A stretch of DNA of 64,000 nt from Streptomyces sp. RB17 (GCF_009604455.1 NZ_WEGL01000002.1:186001-250000), one strand, 5' to 3'. Positions 26,435-34,964 are shown, counted from the stretch's first letter. A program made the numbers and translations. The notes: generated by a model not told the origin, from the letters alone.

Positions 26435-26961
26435 GGGTGGAGCGCTGGAACGCCGAGCACCTCCGCGAGCGTGCGGCGGAGCTGGCGGAGGTGTTGACCG
26501 ACACCGTGGCCGGTGGCGCCTCGGTCGGCTTCCTCGCGGCGCTCACGCACGAGGAGGCCACCGCCTGGTGGCGGCAGCGGGCCGAGGCGACGGCGGCGGG
26601 CCGGCTCGCCGTCTGGGCCGCGCTCGACGGCACCGGCCGGCCCGCCGGAACCGTGAGCCTCGCATACCCCGACAAGCCGAACAGCCGCCACCGCGCGGAA
26701 CTGGTGAAGCTGATGGTGCACCGCTCCGCGCGCGGACGGGGACTCGGCCGCCGCCTCCTCACCACCGCCGAGGCCGCCGCCGCGGCCGCCGGCATCACCC
26801 TGCTCCACCTCGACACCGAGACCGCCGGCCCCGCCGAGCACCTCTACCGCTCGGCCGGCTGGACCCGGGCCGGAGTCATCCCCGACTACGCGGAGAGTCC
26901 CGGCGGCGAGCTGCGCCCGACGACCCTGTACTACAAACGGCTGGAGCCGCCGGCCGGGTGA
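26431..26961 (+). CDS. GNAT-family N-acetyltransferase
   Basis: 176 residues; GTG start overlapping the regulator's TGA. The acetyl-CoA-binding motif A reads LVKLMVHRSARGRGLGRRLL (R/Q-x2-G-x-G/A form). It is followed by TTAEAAAAAAGITLLHLDTE and AEHLYRSAGWTRAGVIPDYA, typical of small-molecule or protein N-terminal acetyltransferases. The substrate is unknown. It is co-expressed with the XRE/cupin regulator by coupled translation. Confidence 0.9.
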   Translation: MRVERWNAEHLRERAAELAEVLTDTVAGGASVGFLAALTHEEATAWWRQRAEATAAGRLAVWAALDGTGRPAGTVSLAYPDKPNSRHRAELVKLMVHRSARGRGLGRRLLTTAEAAAAAAGITLLHLDTETAGPAEHLYRSAGWTRAGVIPDYAESPGGELRPTTLYYKRLEPPAG

Positions 26962-26982
26962 CTGTCAGTGGCAGGAGCTACG

Positions 26983-27351
26983 GTGCGTTGCATGCCGGAT
27001 GCCGAAGACGTACGCCGTATCGCCCTGTCCCTGCCGGACACCACGGAGAAGGTCGCCTGGAGCATGCCCACGTTCCGGGTGGCCGGGAAGATGTTCGCGA
27101 CCCTGCCCGAGGACGAGACGTCCCTCGCCGTGCGCTGCCCCAAGGAGGAGCGCGACGAACTGGTGCTGGCCGAGCCGGAGAAGTTCTGGATCGCCGACCA
27201 CGAGGCCCAGTTCGCCTGGGTCAGAGCGAGACTCGCCGCCCTGGAGGACGAGGACGAGCTGCGGGACATCCTCGCCGACTCCTGGCGGCAGGCCGCACCG
27301 CCCCGACTCCTCGACACCCACCCCGAGTTGGGGCTGCCGACCGGGGAGTGA
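26983..27351 (+). CDS. MmcQ/YjbR (DUF419) family protein
   Basis: 122 residues from GTG 26983, selected because AGGAG lies 5 bases upstream; ATG 26992 is the alternative. YjbR pattern: MPDAEDVRRIALSLPDTTEK, MPTFRVAGKMFATLPEDETS, LAVRCPKEERDELV, then PEKFWIADHEAQFAWVRARL. YjbR proteins have a CyaY-like fold and are often annotated as DNA-binding; the function is not established. It follows the GNAT gene by 21 bp. Confidence 0.88.
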   Translation: MRCMPDAEDVRRIALSLPDTTEKVAWSMPTFRVAGKMFATLPEDETSLAVRCPKEERDELVLAEPEKFWIADHEAQFAWVRARLAALEDEDELRDILADSWRQAAPPRLLDTHPELGLPTGE

Positions 27352-27445
27352 AAATGCGCCGTACGCGCGCGCGGGGCGTGGCATGATCCCGCGCGGCGCA
27401 GACGGGCGCGGCACCACGGGGGACGGCGGGGAGGGAGCATCCGCG

Positions 27446-28729
27446 ATGACGGGAACGGACGCACGGCACGACATCACCACGCGGGGAGCGCGCGGGAGCG
27501 AGGCGGGCGGGCGGGCCGTCTGGTCCCGGGACTTCGCGCTGTTCTTCGTGGCCCGGGCCGTCGCCCGCCTCGGCGACACCATGCTGCCCGTGGCCCTCGC
27601 CGCCGGCCTGCTGGAGCACGGGTACGGCGCGGGCGCGGTCGGCCTCGCCATGGCCTCGACGGCGGCGGCGTTCGCCGGTCTCGTCGTCTTCGGCGGGGTC
27701 ATCGCCGACCGGTTCAGCACCCGCAGGCTCATGATCGGCGCCGACCTCGTCCGGCTCGGCACCCAGTCCCTCGCCGCGGGCCTGTTCTTCGCCGGGCATG
27801 TGGTGCTGTGGCAGATCTGCGTGATCGGTTTCGTCAACGGCGTGGCGGGCGCGGTCTTCCAGCCGGGCGTGGCCAGTACGGTGCCCCGGCTGGCCGCCGA
27901 CATCCAGGGCGCCAACGGCGCGATCCGCATCGCCGAGTCCGCCGCCCAGCTCGCCGGCCCCGCCGTCGCCGGTCTCCTGGTCGGCTTCGCCTCGCCCGGC
28001 TCGGTGTTCGCCGCGCATGCCGCGACCTACGCGACCAGCGCCCTGTGCCTGCTGCTGCTCCGGCTGCCGCCGCTCCCCGAGGGCGCCCGTGCCGCCACCG
28101 GGCGCGGGATGCGTGCGTTCCGAGCCGATCTGGTCCAGGGCTGGCGGGAGTTCAGATCCCGGACCTGGCTGTGGAGCGTGATCGCCGTCTGGTGCCTGTA
28201 CATGATCGCGGCCTGGGGGCCGACCGTCCCGCTCGTGGCCACCGAGGTCGTCCAGCAGCACGGCCCGCGTGCCTACGGCCTGGTCAACTCCGCCCTCGGC
28301 GCGGGCACCGTCGTCGGCGGCCTGCTCGCCCTCCGGCTGCGGCCCCGCCGGATGCTCCGCGCCGGCGCGCTCTCCCTGTTCGCCTTCTTCGGCTTCCCGG
28401 CGGCCGTCGGAGCGGGACTCGGCGTGGCCGCGATGGCGGCGGGAGCGGCCGTGGCCGGCGCCGGGATGTCGTTCTGGGGCGTGATGTGGGCGACCAGCGT
28501 GCAGACCCAGGTGCCGCCGGACGTCCTCAACCGCATCCACGCCTACGACGTGGCCGGTTCCCTCGCCATGATGCCGGTGGGCCAGGCCCTCGCGGGGCCG
28601 GCGGCCGATGCGCTCGGCGCCGGGCACGTGCTGCTGATCGCCGCCGCGACGAGCGTGGCGGTGGCCGTGGCTCTGCTTGCGGTTCCGGCGATACGGGACT
28701 TGGTCCGGGCGGATGCGCCTGCGCAGTGA
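27446..28729 (+). CDS. MFS transporter (drug-efflux type)
   Basis: 427 residues. ATG 27446 with GAGGGAG upstream. N-terminal helix with FVARAVARLGDTMLPVALAA; the helix 2-3 loop GGVIADRFSTRRLMIGADLV carries the MFS signature D-R-x-S-x-R-R. About 12 hydrophobic segments. The layout resembles MFS_3 (macrolide-efflux-like) exporters. Substrate unknown. It converges on the transketolase genes, with a GC-rich extragenic repeat between them. Confidence 0.88.
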   Translation: MTGTDARHDITTRGARGSEAGGRAVWSRDFALFFVARAVARLGDTMLPVALAAGLLEHGYGAGAVGLAMASTAAAFAGLVVFGGVIADRFSTRRLMIGADLVRLGTQSLAAGLFFAGHVVLWQICVIGFVNGVAGAVFQPGVASTVPRLAADIQGANGAIRIAESAAQLAGPAVAGLLVGFASPGSVFAAHAATYATSALCLLLLRLPPLPEGARAATGRGMRAFRADLVQGWREFRSRTWLWSVIAVWCLYMIAAWGPTVPLVATEVVQQHGPRAYGLVNSALGAGTVVGGLLALRLRPRRMLRAGALSLFAFFGFPAAVGAGLGVAAMAAGAAVAGAGMSFWGVMWATSVQTQVPPDVLNRIHAYDVAGSLAMMPVGQALAGPAADALGAGHVLLIAAATSVAVAVALLAVPAIRDLVRADAPAQ

Positions 28730-28842
28730 GCGCCGGGCGCGTGCAGGTGCCCTGAGCTGCTCTGTGCCCTGCGCTCGTGCCGGCCGGGGGTCGGTTCGCT
28801 CGCCCGCGCTTGCGGGGTGCCTCCCTCAGAGGGGTACCCCCA

Positions 28843-28859
28843 GCGCCCCGAAGGGGCGC
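28843..28859. terminator. Bidirectional GC-rich hairpin within a Streptomyces extragenic repeat
   Basis: GCGCCCC-GAA-GGGGCGC is followed by GGGGAACTGCGCGGCC. This hairpin-plus-tail is a repeat I recall from many Streptomyces intergenic regions. It separates the convergent MFS and transketolase genes and likely terminates both. The rest of 28730-28907 shows no gene. Confidence 0.6.
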
Positions 28860-28907
28860 GGGGAACTGCGCGGCCGGCCCCCGCGGATCCGCAGTCGCGC
28901 ACGGCGC

Positions 28908-29822
28908 TCAACCGGCCCGGCGGGTGGGCGCCGTGAACCCCGCGATCCGCTCCCGCAAGCTCGCCGGGTCCAGCCCGTGTGCGGCCACGTGCTCCTCGAT
29001 CGTCCCGTACCGGCGCAGCTCGCGGCGGCCCACGCCGAGCCCCAGGACCCGGTGCGGCACGTCCGCGAGCGCCTCGCTCACCGCGGTCGTCGAGGTGCCG
29101 GCGAGATACGGCTCGACCAGGACCACGTCGGTGCCCGCCGCCTCCGTGGCCCGGCGCAGTCCCGCCGCGTCGAAGGGCCGTACGGTCGTCGCGTACAGGA
29201 CAGTCAGGTCCAGGCCCTCCGTGGCGGCCAGGACCGCGTCCAGCACGGGCCCGACGGCGACGACCACACCCCGGCGGCCCTCGTGGACGGTGACGAAGTG
29301 CTTGCCGTCGATCAGCCGGCCCTGCCGGTTGGCCTGCAGGGACAGCCGTACGTACACCTTGTCGTCGCCCGCCGCGACCGCGTGGCGCAGCAGTGTCTCG
29401 GCCTCGTCCGGGTGTCCGGGCACATGCACGGTCCAGCCGTCCAGCGTGTCGAGCAGAGCCACATCGCCCGGGGCCATGTGCGTGTAGCCACCGGCCGGCC
29501 AGTCGAAGGACGCGGCCGCGCTCACCAGCACCGCCCCGGTGTCCTGGTGCCCGAGATCCAGCTTGACCTGCTCGAACGGCCGCTCCACGAGAAAGCTGGC
29601 GAAGGTGTGCACCACGGGCCGCAGCCCGGTCAGTGCCAGCCCCGCCGCCGCCCCGACCAGCAACTGCTCGCGGATGCCGACGTTGATCACCCGGTCGGGA
29701 TGCCGGGCCATGGCCTCGCGGAAGCCGTCCTTGCCGATCTCGGCGAGGACCACCGCGACGCGCGGGTCCTCGTCCAGCAGCCGGGAGACGACGGGGGCCA
29801 AACGATCACGCATGGTGTCCAT
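28908..29822 (-). CDS. Transketolase, C-terminal subunit (split type)
   Basis: 304 residues from ATG 29822. PYR domain: VVLAEIGKDGFREAMARHPD, RVINVGIREQLLVGAAAGLA (activating Glu in IREQ), HTFASFLVERPFEQVKLDLG. The C-terminal domain has LTVLYATTVRPFDAAGLRRA and VLVEPYLAGTSTTAVSEALA. Split transketolases encode the two halves as adjacent genes; the partner ends 32 bp upstream. Together they move two-carbon units between sugar phosphates. Confidence 0.9.
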   Translation of the reverse strand: MDTMRDRLAPVVSRLLDEDPRVAVVLAEIGKDGFREAMARHPDRVINVGIREQLLVGAAAGLALTGLRPVVHTFASFLVERPFEQVKLDLGHQDTGAVLVSAAASFDWPAGGYTHMAPGDVALLDTLDGWTVHVPGHPDEAETLLRHAVAAGDDKVYVRLSLQANRQGRLIDGKHFVTVHEGRRGVVVAVGPVLDAVLAATEGLDLTVLYATTVRPFDAAGLRRATEAAGTDVVLVEPYLAGTSTTAVSEALADVPHRVLGLGVGRRELRRYGTIEEHVAAHGLDPASLRERIAGFTAPTRRAG

Positions 29823-29854
29823 GAAACTGTGCCCTTTCCGATGAGCGGGGAGAG

Positions 29855-30562
29855 TCAGGCGTTCTTCGGCTCTACCCGGGCCACGACCACGTGCGGCCGC
29901 CCGGGATGCGGCGCGGTGAACGCGGTGTACAGCGCCTCGTGATCGCGCCCGTCGACGGTCGCCGCCGACCAGCCCGCCGCCTCGAACCGGGCGGCGATCC
30001 CGCCGGGCCGGGCGTGGCTGGCGGAGGAGTTGTCGACCACGACCGTGTGCAGCCGCTCCAGGCCCGCGGGCCCGGCGAAGGCGATCGCCTCGTGGTTGCT
30101 GCCCTCGTCCAGCTCGGCGTCCCCGATCAGCACCCAGACCGCCGGATCGTGCAGCCCCTGCGCCCGCAGCCCCAGCGTGCTGCCCACCGCGATCGGCAGC
30201 CCGTGCCCGAGCGAGCCGCTGCCGATCTCGGCACCCGGAACCAGCACCCGGTCCGGATGGTGCCCGAGCGGGGAGTCGTACGACCCGAAGCCGGGCAGCC
30301 AGTCCACCGGCACGAATCCCTTCGCGGCCAGCACCGCGTAGTACGCCATGGGCCCGTGCCCCTTGCTCAGCAGGAAGCGGTCCCGGGCGGGATCGTCCCG
30401 CCGCTCCGGCGTCACCCGGAGCACCCGGTCGTAGAGCACCCACAGCACGTCGAGGGTGGAGGTGGCCGCCGGTCCGTGCTTCTCGTCGCCGGTCATGAGG
30501 CTCATCAGGCCGGGCAGGTCGTCGTAGCCGGATGTGCGGCTTTCGTTCGCTGCGATCTTCAT
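29855..30562 (-). CDS. Transketolase, N-terminal TPP-binding subunit (split type)
   Basis: 235 residues. Substrate/TPP region: DRFLLSKGHGPMAYYAVLAA, GSLGHGLPIAVGSTLGLR. TPP/Mg motif: VLIGDAELDEGSNHEAIAFA, ending VVVDNSSAS. It pairs with the C-terminal subunit downstream. The promoter is unusual: a SoxR-like dyad sits between TTGACC and CAGGAT with 19 bp between them. The -10 ends only 7 bp before the ATG, so the message is probably leaderless. The redox or MerR control that this implies is inference. Confidence 0.9.
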   Translation of the reverse strand: MKIAANESRTSGYDDLPGLMSLMTGDEKHGPAATSTLDVLWVLYDRVLRVTPERRDDPARDRFLLSKGHGPMAYYAVLAAKGFVPVDWLPGFGSYDSPLGHHPDRVLVPGAEIGSGSLGHGLPIAVGSTLGLRAQGLHDPAVWVLIGDAELDEGSNHEAIAFAGPAGLERLHTVVVDNSSASHARPGGIAARFEAAGWSAATVDGRDHEALYTAFTAPHPGRPHVVVARVEPKNA

Positions 30563-30577
30563 ACCGACGATCCTGCA

Positions 30578-30597
30578 ACCTCAAGCAAACTTGAGGT
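30578..30597 (-). promoter_or_regulatory. SoxR/MerR-type operator in an overlong-spacer promoter of the transketolase operon
   Basis: ACCTCAAG-CAAA-CTTGAGGT is a perfect dyad with 8-base arms. It matches the E. coli soxS SoxR box (CCTCAAGTTAACTTGAGG, recalled) at 16 of 18 positions. Read on the minus strand it lies within TTGACC-N19-CAGGAT, the lengthened -35/-10 spacing that MerR-family activators untwist. Another MerR-family regulator with a similar site cannot be excluded; no merR/soxR gene lies in this window. Confidence 0.75.
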
Positions 30598-30686
30598 CAA
30601 CCGGAAAGTGGTGCGCGATCACCAAGCGGAGTGCGGTATTGTTTCCCTGCGCGTTTCGACCGGGGAAACCCCAGGTCAAACGGCAC

Positions 30687-30760
<74 letters not shown>

Positions 30761-30784
30761 CGGAAGTCGGACTGTTACGCGGTC

Positions 30785-30810
30785 AAGGGGCCTTCTTCGG
30801 AAGGCCCCTT
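30785..30810 (+). terminator. Hairpin terminator after tRNA-Pro copy 1
   Basis: AAGGGGCCTTC-TTCG-GAAGGCCCCTT: an 11-bp perfect stem closed by a TTCG tetraloop, 25 bp after the tRNA. Confidence 0.85.
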
Positions 30811-30845
30811 ACGCATGTCCGCCGGAAGTCCCCGCCGCGCGGGTG

Positions 30846-31643
30846 TCAGGGCGTCGGCTCGACGTCGCGACGGGACAGCGCCAGGAACGCCACGAAGCCG
30901 ACGATCGCCACCGTCCAGGACAGCGTCACCGGGCCGAGTCCCCAGCCCAGGCCGCCCCGGGTGCCGGGCAGGGCCATCCAGTCGGCGAGGGACGCGCCGA
31001 GCGGACGGGTGATGACGTACGCCGTCCAGAACGCGGTCACCGCGCCCAGCAGTCCGGCGCGGTGGGTGAGGGCCGGCACGCAGATCGCCACGGCGAACAG
31101 GACGACCGAGCCCAGGTAGCCGAGGCCGATGGTGGCCGTCAGGTCGCCCGCGGCCGTGCCCAGGGCGAAGGTGGCGAGGACGGCCGCCCAGTAGAACAGC
31201 TCGCGGCGCCTGGTGCGGATGGAGTGGATGGACAGGGTGCGCTCGGACGCGTACCAGAGCACGAAGACGGCGGTCAGGGCGAGCAGGAACAGCGGGGTGG
31301 ACAGGGTGTACGGGACACCGAGGCCGACGTGCAGCACGTCCGCGGCCATCGTGCCGAACACGCTGACCATGACGATCGCCGTCCAGTAGATCCAGGCCAC
31401 GTACCGGCGGACCGCGAACTGGAGCACGAGGGACGCCGCGAACGCGAGACCGCCGAGGCCCACCGCCGGGATGGGGCCGAGCAGATGGGCGAGGAAGTCC
31501 GAGGCGGTCTCGCCCATGCCGGTGGTGAGGACCTTGATGATCCAGAAGTAGACGGTGACCTCCGGCACCTTGTTCGCGCTCTCACGTATGCGCGCGCGTA
31601 CGTGCGCGCGGGGCCGGTCGTCCAGGACGTGCTCTGTGCTCAT
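30846..31643 (-). CDS. COG4705-type integral membrane protein
   Basis: 265 residues from ATG 31643. It shows the internal family repeat KVPEVTVYFWIIKVLTTGMG-ETASDFL followed by ELFYWAAVLATFALGTAAGD. There are about 7-8 hydrophobic helices, conserved acidic residues (GETASD, TAAGD) and a Tyr/Trp-rich interface. The function is not established; the conserved acidic residues within helices suggest ion or metal transport. Its promoter carries a perfect 11-bp tandem repeat (31738-31759) typical of OmpR/PhoB-family response-regulator sites. It is convergent with tRNA-Pro. Confidence 0.85.
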   Translation of the reverse strand: MSTEHVLDDRPRAHVRARIRESANKVPEVTVYFWIIKVLTTGMGETASDFLAHLLGPIPAVGLGGLAFAASLVLQFAVRRYVAWIYWTAIVMVSVFGTMAADVLHVGLGVPYTLSTPLFLLALTAVFVLWYASERTLSIHSIRTRRRELFYWAAVLATFALGTAAGDLTATIGLGYLGSVVLFAVAICVPALTHRAGLLGAVTAFWTAYVITRPLGASLADWMALPGTRGGLGWGLGPVTLSWTVAIVGFVAFLALSRRDVEPTP

Positions 31644-31737
31644 GGCCCGCACCCTCGCACGCCCAACTGATCTTTCCCCAGCCCCCTTTGCCATTGTTTT
31701 GGGGCTTCTGGGGCAGCCGTTGCCACGGGCCGCCGCG

Positions 31738-31759
31738 AACCTGAACGCAACCTGAACGC
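31738..31759 (-). promoter_or_regulatory. Perfect 11-bp tandem repeat, OmpR/PhoP-type direct-repeat operator
   Basis: AACCTGAACGC occurs twice with no gap; on the gene's strand it reads as two GCGTTCAGGTT units. Head-to-tail 11-bp spacing with GTTCA cores is how Streptomyces OmpR-family regulators such as PhoP bind. It lies about 95-116 bp before the COG4705 start. The cognate regulator is unknown. Confidence 0.6.
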
Positions 31760-31823
31760 ATCGGGGAAGCCCCTGGTCGGCGGCCTGACCGGGCTGATAG
31801 ACAGGCGAGTCGGGCCGCCGCGG

Positions 31824-32360
31824 TCAGAGGGCCAGACCCATGTGCGCGAGCGCCTGCTTGAGGAGCACCCCGTGCCCGCCCGGCATCTCGCTCTGCACCG
31901 CCGGGGAGGCTGCCTCCTGCGGGCTGAACCAGACCAGGTCCAGCGCGTCCTGCCGGGGGCGGCAGTCGCCGGTGACCGGGACGATGTAGGCGAGGGACAC
32001 CGCGTGCTGGCGCGGGTCGTGGTACGGCGTGATGCCCGCCGTCGGGAAGTACTCCGCCACCGTGAACGGCTGCAGGGACGGGGGCACGCGGGGCAGCGCG
32101 ACCGGGCCGAGGTCCTTCTCCAGGTGGCGCAGCAGGGCGTCGCGGACCCGCTCGTGGTGCAGGACGCGGCCGGACACCAGGGTCCGGCTGACCGTCCCGT
32201 CCGGGCCGATCCGCAGCAGCACACCGATGCTGGTGACTTCGCCGCTGTCGTCCACGCGCACGGGTACGGCCTCGACGTACAGGATCGGCATCCGGGCCCT
32301 GGCCATTTCCAGCTCGTCCGTGGACAGCCAGCCGGGCGTCGTCTCGGTCATGTCAGACAT
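31824..32360 (-). CDS. NUDIX-like (DUF4916) protein
   Basis: 178 residues. The fold order resembles NUDIX hydrolases: VEAVPVRVDDSGEVTSIGVL, GRVLHHERVRDALLRHLEKD, ISLAY-like strand AVSLAYIVPVTGDC, then DALDLVWFSPQEA. The standard GX5EX7REUXEEXGU catalytic helix is replaced by RVRDALLRHLEKDLG, so hydrolase activity is doubtful. It matches what I recall of DUF4916. ATG 32360 or the nearby ATG 32351 could be the start; no strong ribosome site. Confidence 0.75.
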   Translation of the reverse strand: MSDMTETTPGWLSTDELEMARARMPILYVEAVPVRVDDSGEVTSIGVLLRIGPDGTVSRTLVSGRVLHHERVRDALLRHLEKDLGPVALPRVPPSLQPFTVAEYFPTAGITPYHDPRQHAVSLAYIVPVTGDCRPRQDALDLVWFSPQEAASPAVQSEMPGGHGVLLKQALAHMGLAL

Positions 32361-32367
32361 TGCTTGA

Positions 32368-33558
32368 TCATACTTTCCGGGTGGGGCGTCCGCTGGGATC
32401 GCGGGCCGGGTCGGATACGGGTGGTCCGTAGAGGCGCAGGGCGTTGTCGCGGCCGGTCCAGGCGGCGATGCGCAGGGCGTCGGGCAGGCTCAACTCGTCG
32501 GCGTCGACGCGGACTTGGAGCAGATCGGCGAGCCCCTGCCGGAAACACAGGGCGCCGAGGTGATGGAATTCGGCCACCCCGTAGGCGTCGGAGCTGTACA
32601 GCAGTTTGCGGAACGGGGTGATCTCCAGCGCCTCCTCCAGCACCGCCCGGCTGCGGGCCGGGCCCGTGTGGTGCAGGGCGAGACCCACGTCCAGGTACAC
32701 CTGCTCGAACACCGCGGCCAGATAGGCGGCCTGCCGGTGGTACGGCCAGCAGTGCAGCAGCAGCACCGGGACCGTGCCGGACGTGAGCCGCAGCCAGTCG
32801 GTCAGCAGGGCCGGGTCGGCGTGGTGCAGTCGCAGGTCGGCGTCGCCGAAGCCGGTGTGCAGCTGCAGGGGCAGGCCGAGATCGACGGCCGTCCACAGCA
32901 GGTGCCGTAGCAGGACCGGATCGGTGAGCCGGGCGCGGCCCCCGTCCGGCGCCGCCGCGAACCAGTGCCGGGCGGCCTCGGTCACCTCGCTGTCCGCCGG
33001 GCGCGCCGGGTCCAGGGCGAAACCGGTGCGGTAGGCGGCCACCGACTTCACCGCCACCACGCCCGGCCGGCGTACGGCCTCCTCGGCGGCCTCGCGGAAG
33101 CGGGCCGCGTACTCGCCCGGCTCGACGCCCCGCGCGGCCACCTCCTCCGCCACCTGTTCCAGGCGTACGACCTCGAAGGCGGCCGCGCCGGAGGCCTCCG
33201 CCAGCTCGGCCGGGGTGGTGAGCGGGTGCGGGGCGTAGCCGGTGTCCACGAGGAACACCCCGGCTCCCGCGGCCCGCAGGAAGCGCTGGTTGACCTCCTG
33301 TGCGCCCAGGGCCGCTCGGCGGGCCACGTAGTCGGCCGGCGGCGCGTGCCGGGGGAGGTCCAGCAGGGGCGCGCAGTGCCGGCGTACGGCCACGCCGGCC
33401 GGGGTGTCGAAGGGCGAGACGCCGGGCCAGGCCTCGCCCTCGGTCAGCAGCGAGGCGAACTCCCCGGGCGCGAGGTCGGCCGTCACGGCGCCGTGGCAGT
33501 GGTGGTCCACCAGCGCCAGTCCGGCGAGGGCCTCGTGGACCGGTCCCGGCGTGGCCAT
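32368..33558 (-). CDS. Amidohydrolase-family protein (FluG N-domain-like)
   Basis: 396 residues from ATG 33558. TIM-barrel amidohydrolase: LALVDHHCHGAVTADLAPGE (H-x-H metal ligands), VVAVKSVAAYRTGF (Lys), LPLQLHTGFGDADLRLHHAD (His), VLLLHCWPYHRQAAYLAAVF, and LLYSSDAYGVAEFHHLGA (Asp). It starts 2 bp after the GS-like gene ends, in the order GS to amidohydrolase. The two activities are fused in fungal and plant FluG proteins. It probably hydrolyses an amide or gamma-glutamyl-type compound linked to the GS-like ligase. Confidence 0.85.
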   Translation of the reverse strand: MATPGPVHEALAGLALVDHHCHGAVTADLAPGEFASLLTEGEAWPGVSPFDTPAGVAVRRHCAPLLDLPRHAPPADYVARRAALGAQEVNQRFLRAAGAGVFLVDTGYAPHPLTTPAELAEASGAAAFEVVRLEQVAEEVAARGVEPGEYAARFREAAEEAVRRPGVVAVKSVAAYRTGFALDPARPADSEVTEAARHWFAAAPDGGRARLTDPVLLRHLLWTAVDLGLPLQLHTGFGDADLRLHHADPALLTDWLRLTSGTVPVLLLHCWPYHRQAAYLAAVFEQVYLDVGLALHHTGPARSRAVLEEALEITPFRKLLYSSDAYGVAEFHHLGALCFRQGLADLLQVRVDADELSLPDALRIAAWTGRDNALRLYGPPVSDPARDPSGRPTRKV

Positions 33559-33560
33559 GG

Positions 33561-34964
33561 TCAGTACACCCAGCGGTAGGCCGCCGCCACCCGCGCGTCG
33601 TCCAGGCCGTCGACGGCCGCCGCCTCGCCGAGCCGTACGGCGGTCACCGCGTCCGCGAGGACCGGGCCCAGCGCGGCCCGCAGCACCTCGTCCGGCCGGA
33701 ACGCGTCGACGGCCTCCGGCAGCGACTGCGGCAGCCGCCGCACGCCGAGAGCCGCCGCCTCGTCCGGGCCGTACCGGGCCGGGTCGCCGGTGATCTCCTC
33801 CGGGAGGGCCCGGGAGGAGTCGATCCCGTCCAGGCCGGCGGCGATGACACAGCCGAGGGCGAGATAGGGGTTGGCGGCCAGGTCGACCGGTTTCACCTCC
33901 AGGTTGGCCTCCTGCTCCCGGCGGCCCGCCGAGCCGGTGATCACCCGCAGCGCGGTCTCGCGGGTCTCCCGGCCCCAGGCGGTGAACACCCCCGCCCACC
34001 GGGAGGGTCTGAGCCGCAGATAGCTGGCCGGGCTCGGCGCGGTGACGGCCGTCAGCGCGGGCAGCCGGGCCAGGATCCCGGCCGCGAAGGACTCCGCCTC
34101 GGGTGTCATGCCGTACCGGCGCTCCCCGCCCGCGTGCAGGTTCACGCCCTCGCGCCAGCAGGACAGGTGGACATGGCCGCCGTTGCCGACGGCCTCGGCG
34201 GACACCGCGGGCGAGAACGACACCCTGAGGCCGTGCCGCTGCGCGACCGCCCGGATCGTCTGCCGGACCAGCACGCTGCGGTCGGCCGCCGCCACCGGAT
34301 CCAGTGCGCCCGCAGACACCTCGAACTGCCCTGCCGCGTACTCGGGATGAAGCTGGTCGACCGGCACGCCCTGGGCGTCGAGCGCGGCCAGCAGATCGGC
34401 GGTGCAGTCGCTCATTTCCACCTGCCGGATGCCGCCGTACGCCGGGCCCGACACCGCCGGCACGAACTCCCCGGCGGGTGCCGAGCCGAGCCCGACCGTC
34501 CACTCGACCTCGATCGCCGCCTTGAAGGCGAGGCCGTGCCGCTGCGTGGCCTCGGCGACGATCCGGCGCAGAAAGGTCCGGGCGCAGCCGGGGTGCCGGG
34601 TGCCCTCCTGGGTGATCCGGTCCACCGGCGCCCATGCCCAGCCGGGCTGCCCGGCCAGCACGACCAGCTGGTCCAGGTCGGGGTAGAGCCTGAGGTCACC
34701 GTCCGGGGAGCCGAGGACGTCGGTGCTGACGATCGAGTCGTCGGCGAGGAAGGTGTCGAACACGGGGGACATGCCGACTCCCCAGGACACGGCCGCCTCC
34801 AGCCGCGCCGTCGGGATCGTCTTCACCCGGCAGACACCGGCGGTGTCCACATAGGCCAGCACGATCCCCCGCACGCCCCGCGCGGCGAGGTCGGCCGTCA
34901 GCCCCGCGACCCGGCGCAGATCCTCCGGGCGCCCGCCGGGCACGGGGTCGGCAAGGGTGGTCAC
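33561..34964 (-). CDS. Glutamine synthetase-like gamma-glutamyl ligase
   Basis: 467 residues, GS catalytic fold. Metal/ATP motifs: KAAIEVEWTVG (Glu), QLHPEYAAGQFEVSAGA (Glu), NGGHVHLSCWREG (His), LRPSRWAGVFTAWGRETRET (Arg), NLEVKPVDLAANPYLALGCV. It lacks the housekeeping GlnA adenylylation-loop signature as far as I can see. It belongs with the GlnA2/3/4-type Streptomyces proteins that glutamylate polyamines or ethanolamine rather than ammonia (established for GlnA2-4; subtype here unassigned). Operon with the amidohydrolase. Confidence 0.86.
   Translation of the reverse strand: MTTLADPVPGGRPEDLRRVAGLTADLAARGVRGIVLAYVDTAGVCRVKTIPTARLEAAVSWGVGMSPVFDTFLADDSIVSTDVLGSPDGDLRLYPDLDQLVVLAGQPGWAWAPVDRITQEGTRHPGCARTFLRRIVAEATQRHGLAFKAAIEVEWTVGLGSAPAGEFVPAVSGPAYGGIRQVEMSDCTADLLAALDAQGVPVDQLHPEYAAGQFEVSAGALDPVAAADRSVLVRQTIRAVAQRHGLRVSFSPAVSAEAVGNGGHVHLSCWREGVNLHAGGERRYGMTPEAESFAAGILARLPALTAVTAPSPASYLRLRPSRWAGVFTAWGRETRETALRVITGSAGRREQEANLEVKPVDLAANPYLALGCVIAAGLDGIDSSRALPEEITGDPARYGPDEAAALGVRRLPQSLPEAVDAFRPDEVLRAALGPVLADAVTAVRLGEAAAVDGLDDARVAAAYRWVY

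Noticed and set aside
32368..32896. Alternative minus-strand frames over the amidohydrolase 3' end
   Set aside because: They overlap the metal-binding core frame of the amidohydrolase and contain only Arg/Pro/Ala-rich sequence.
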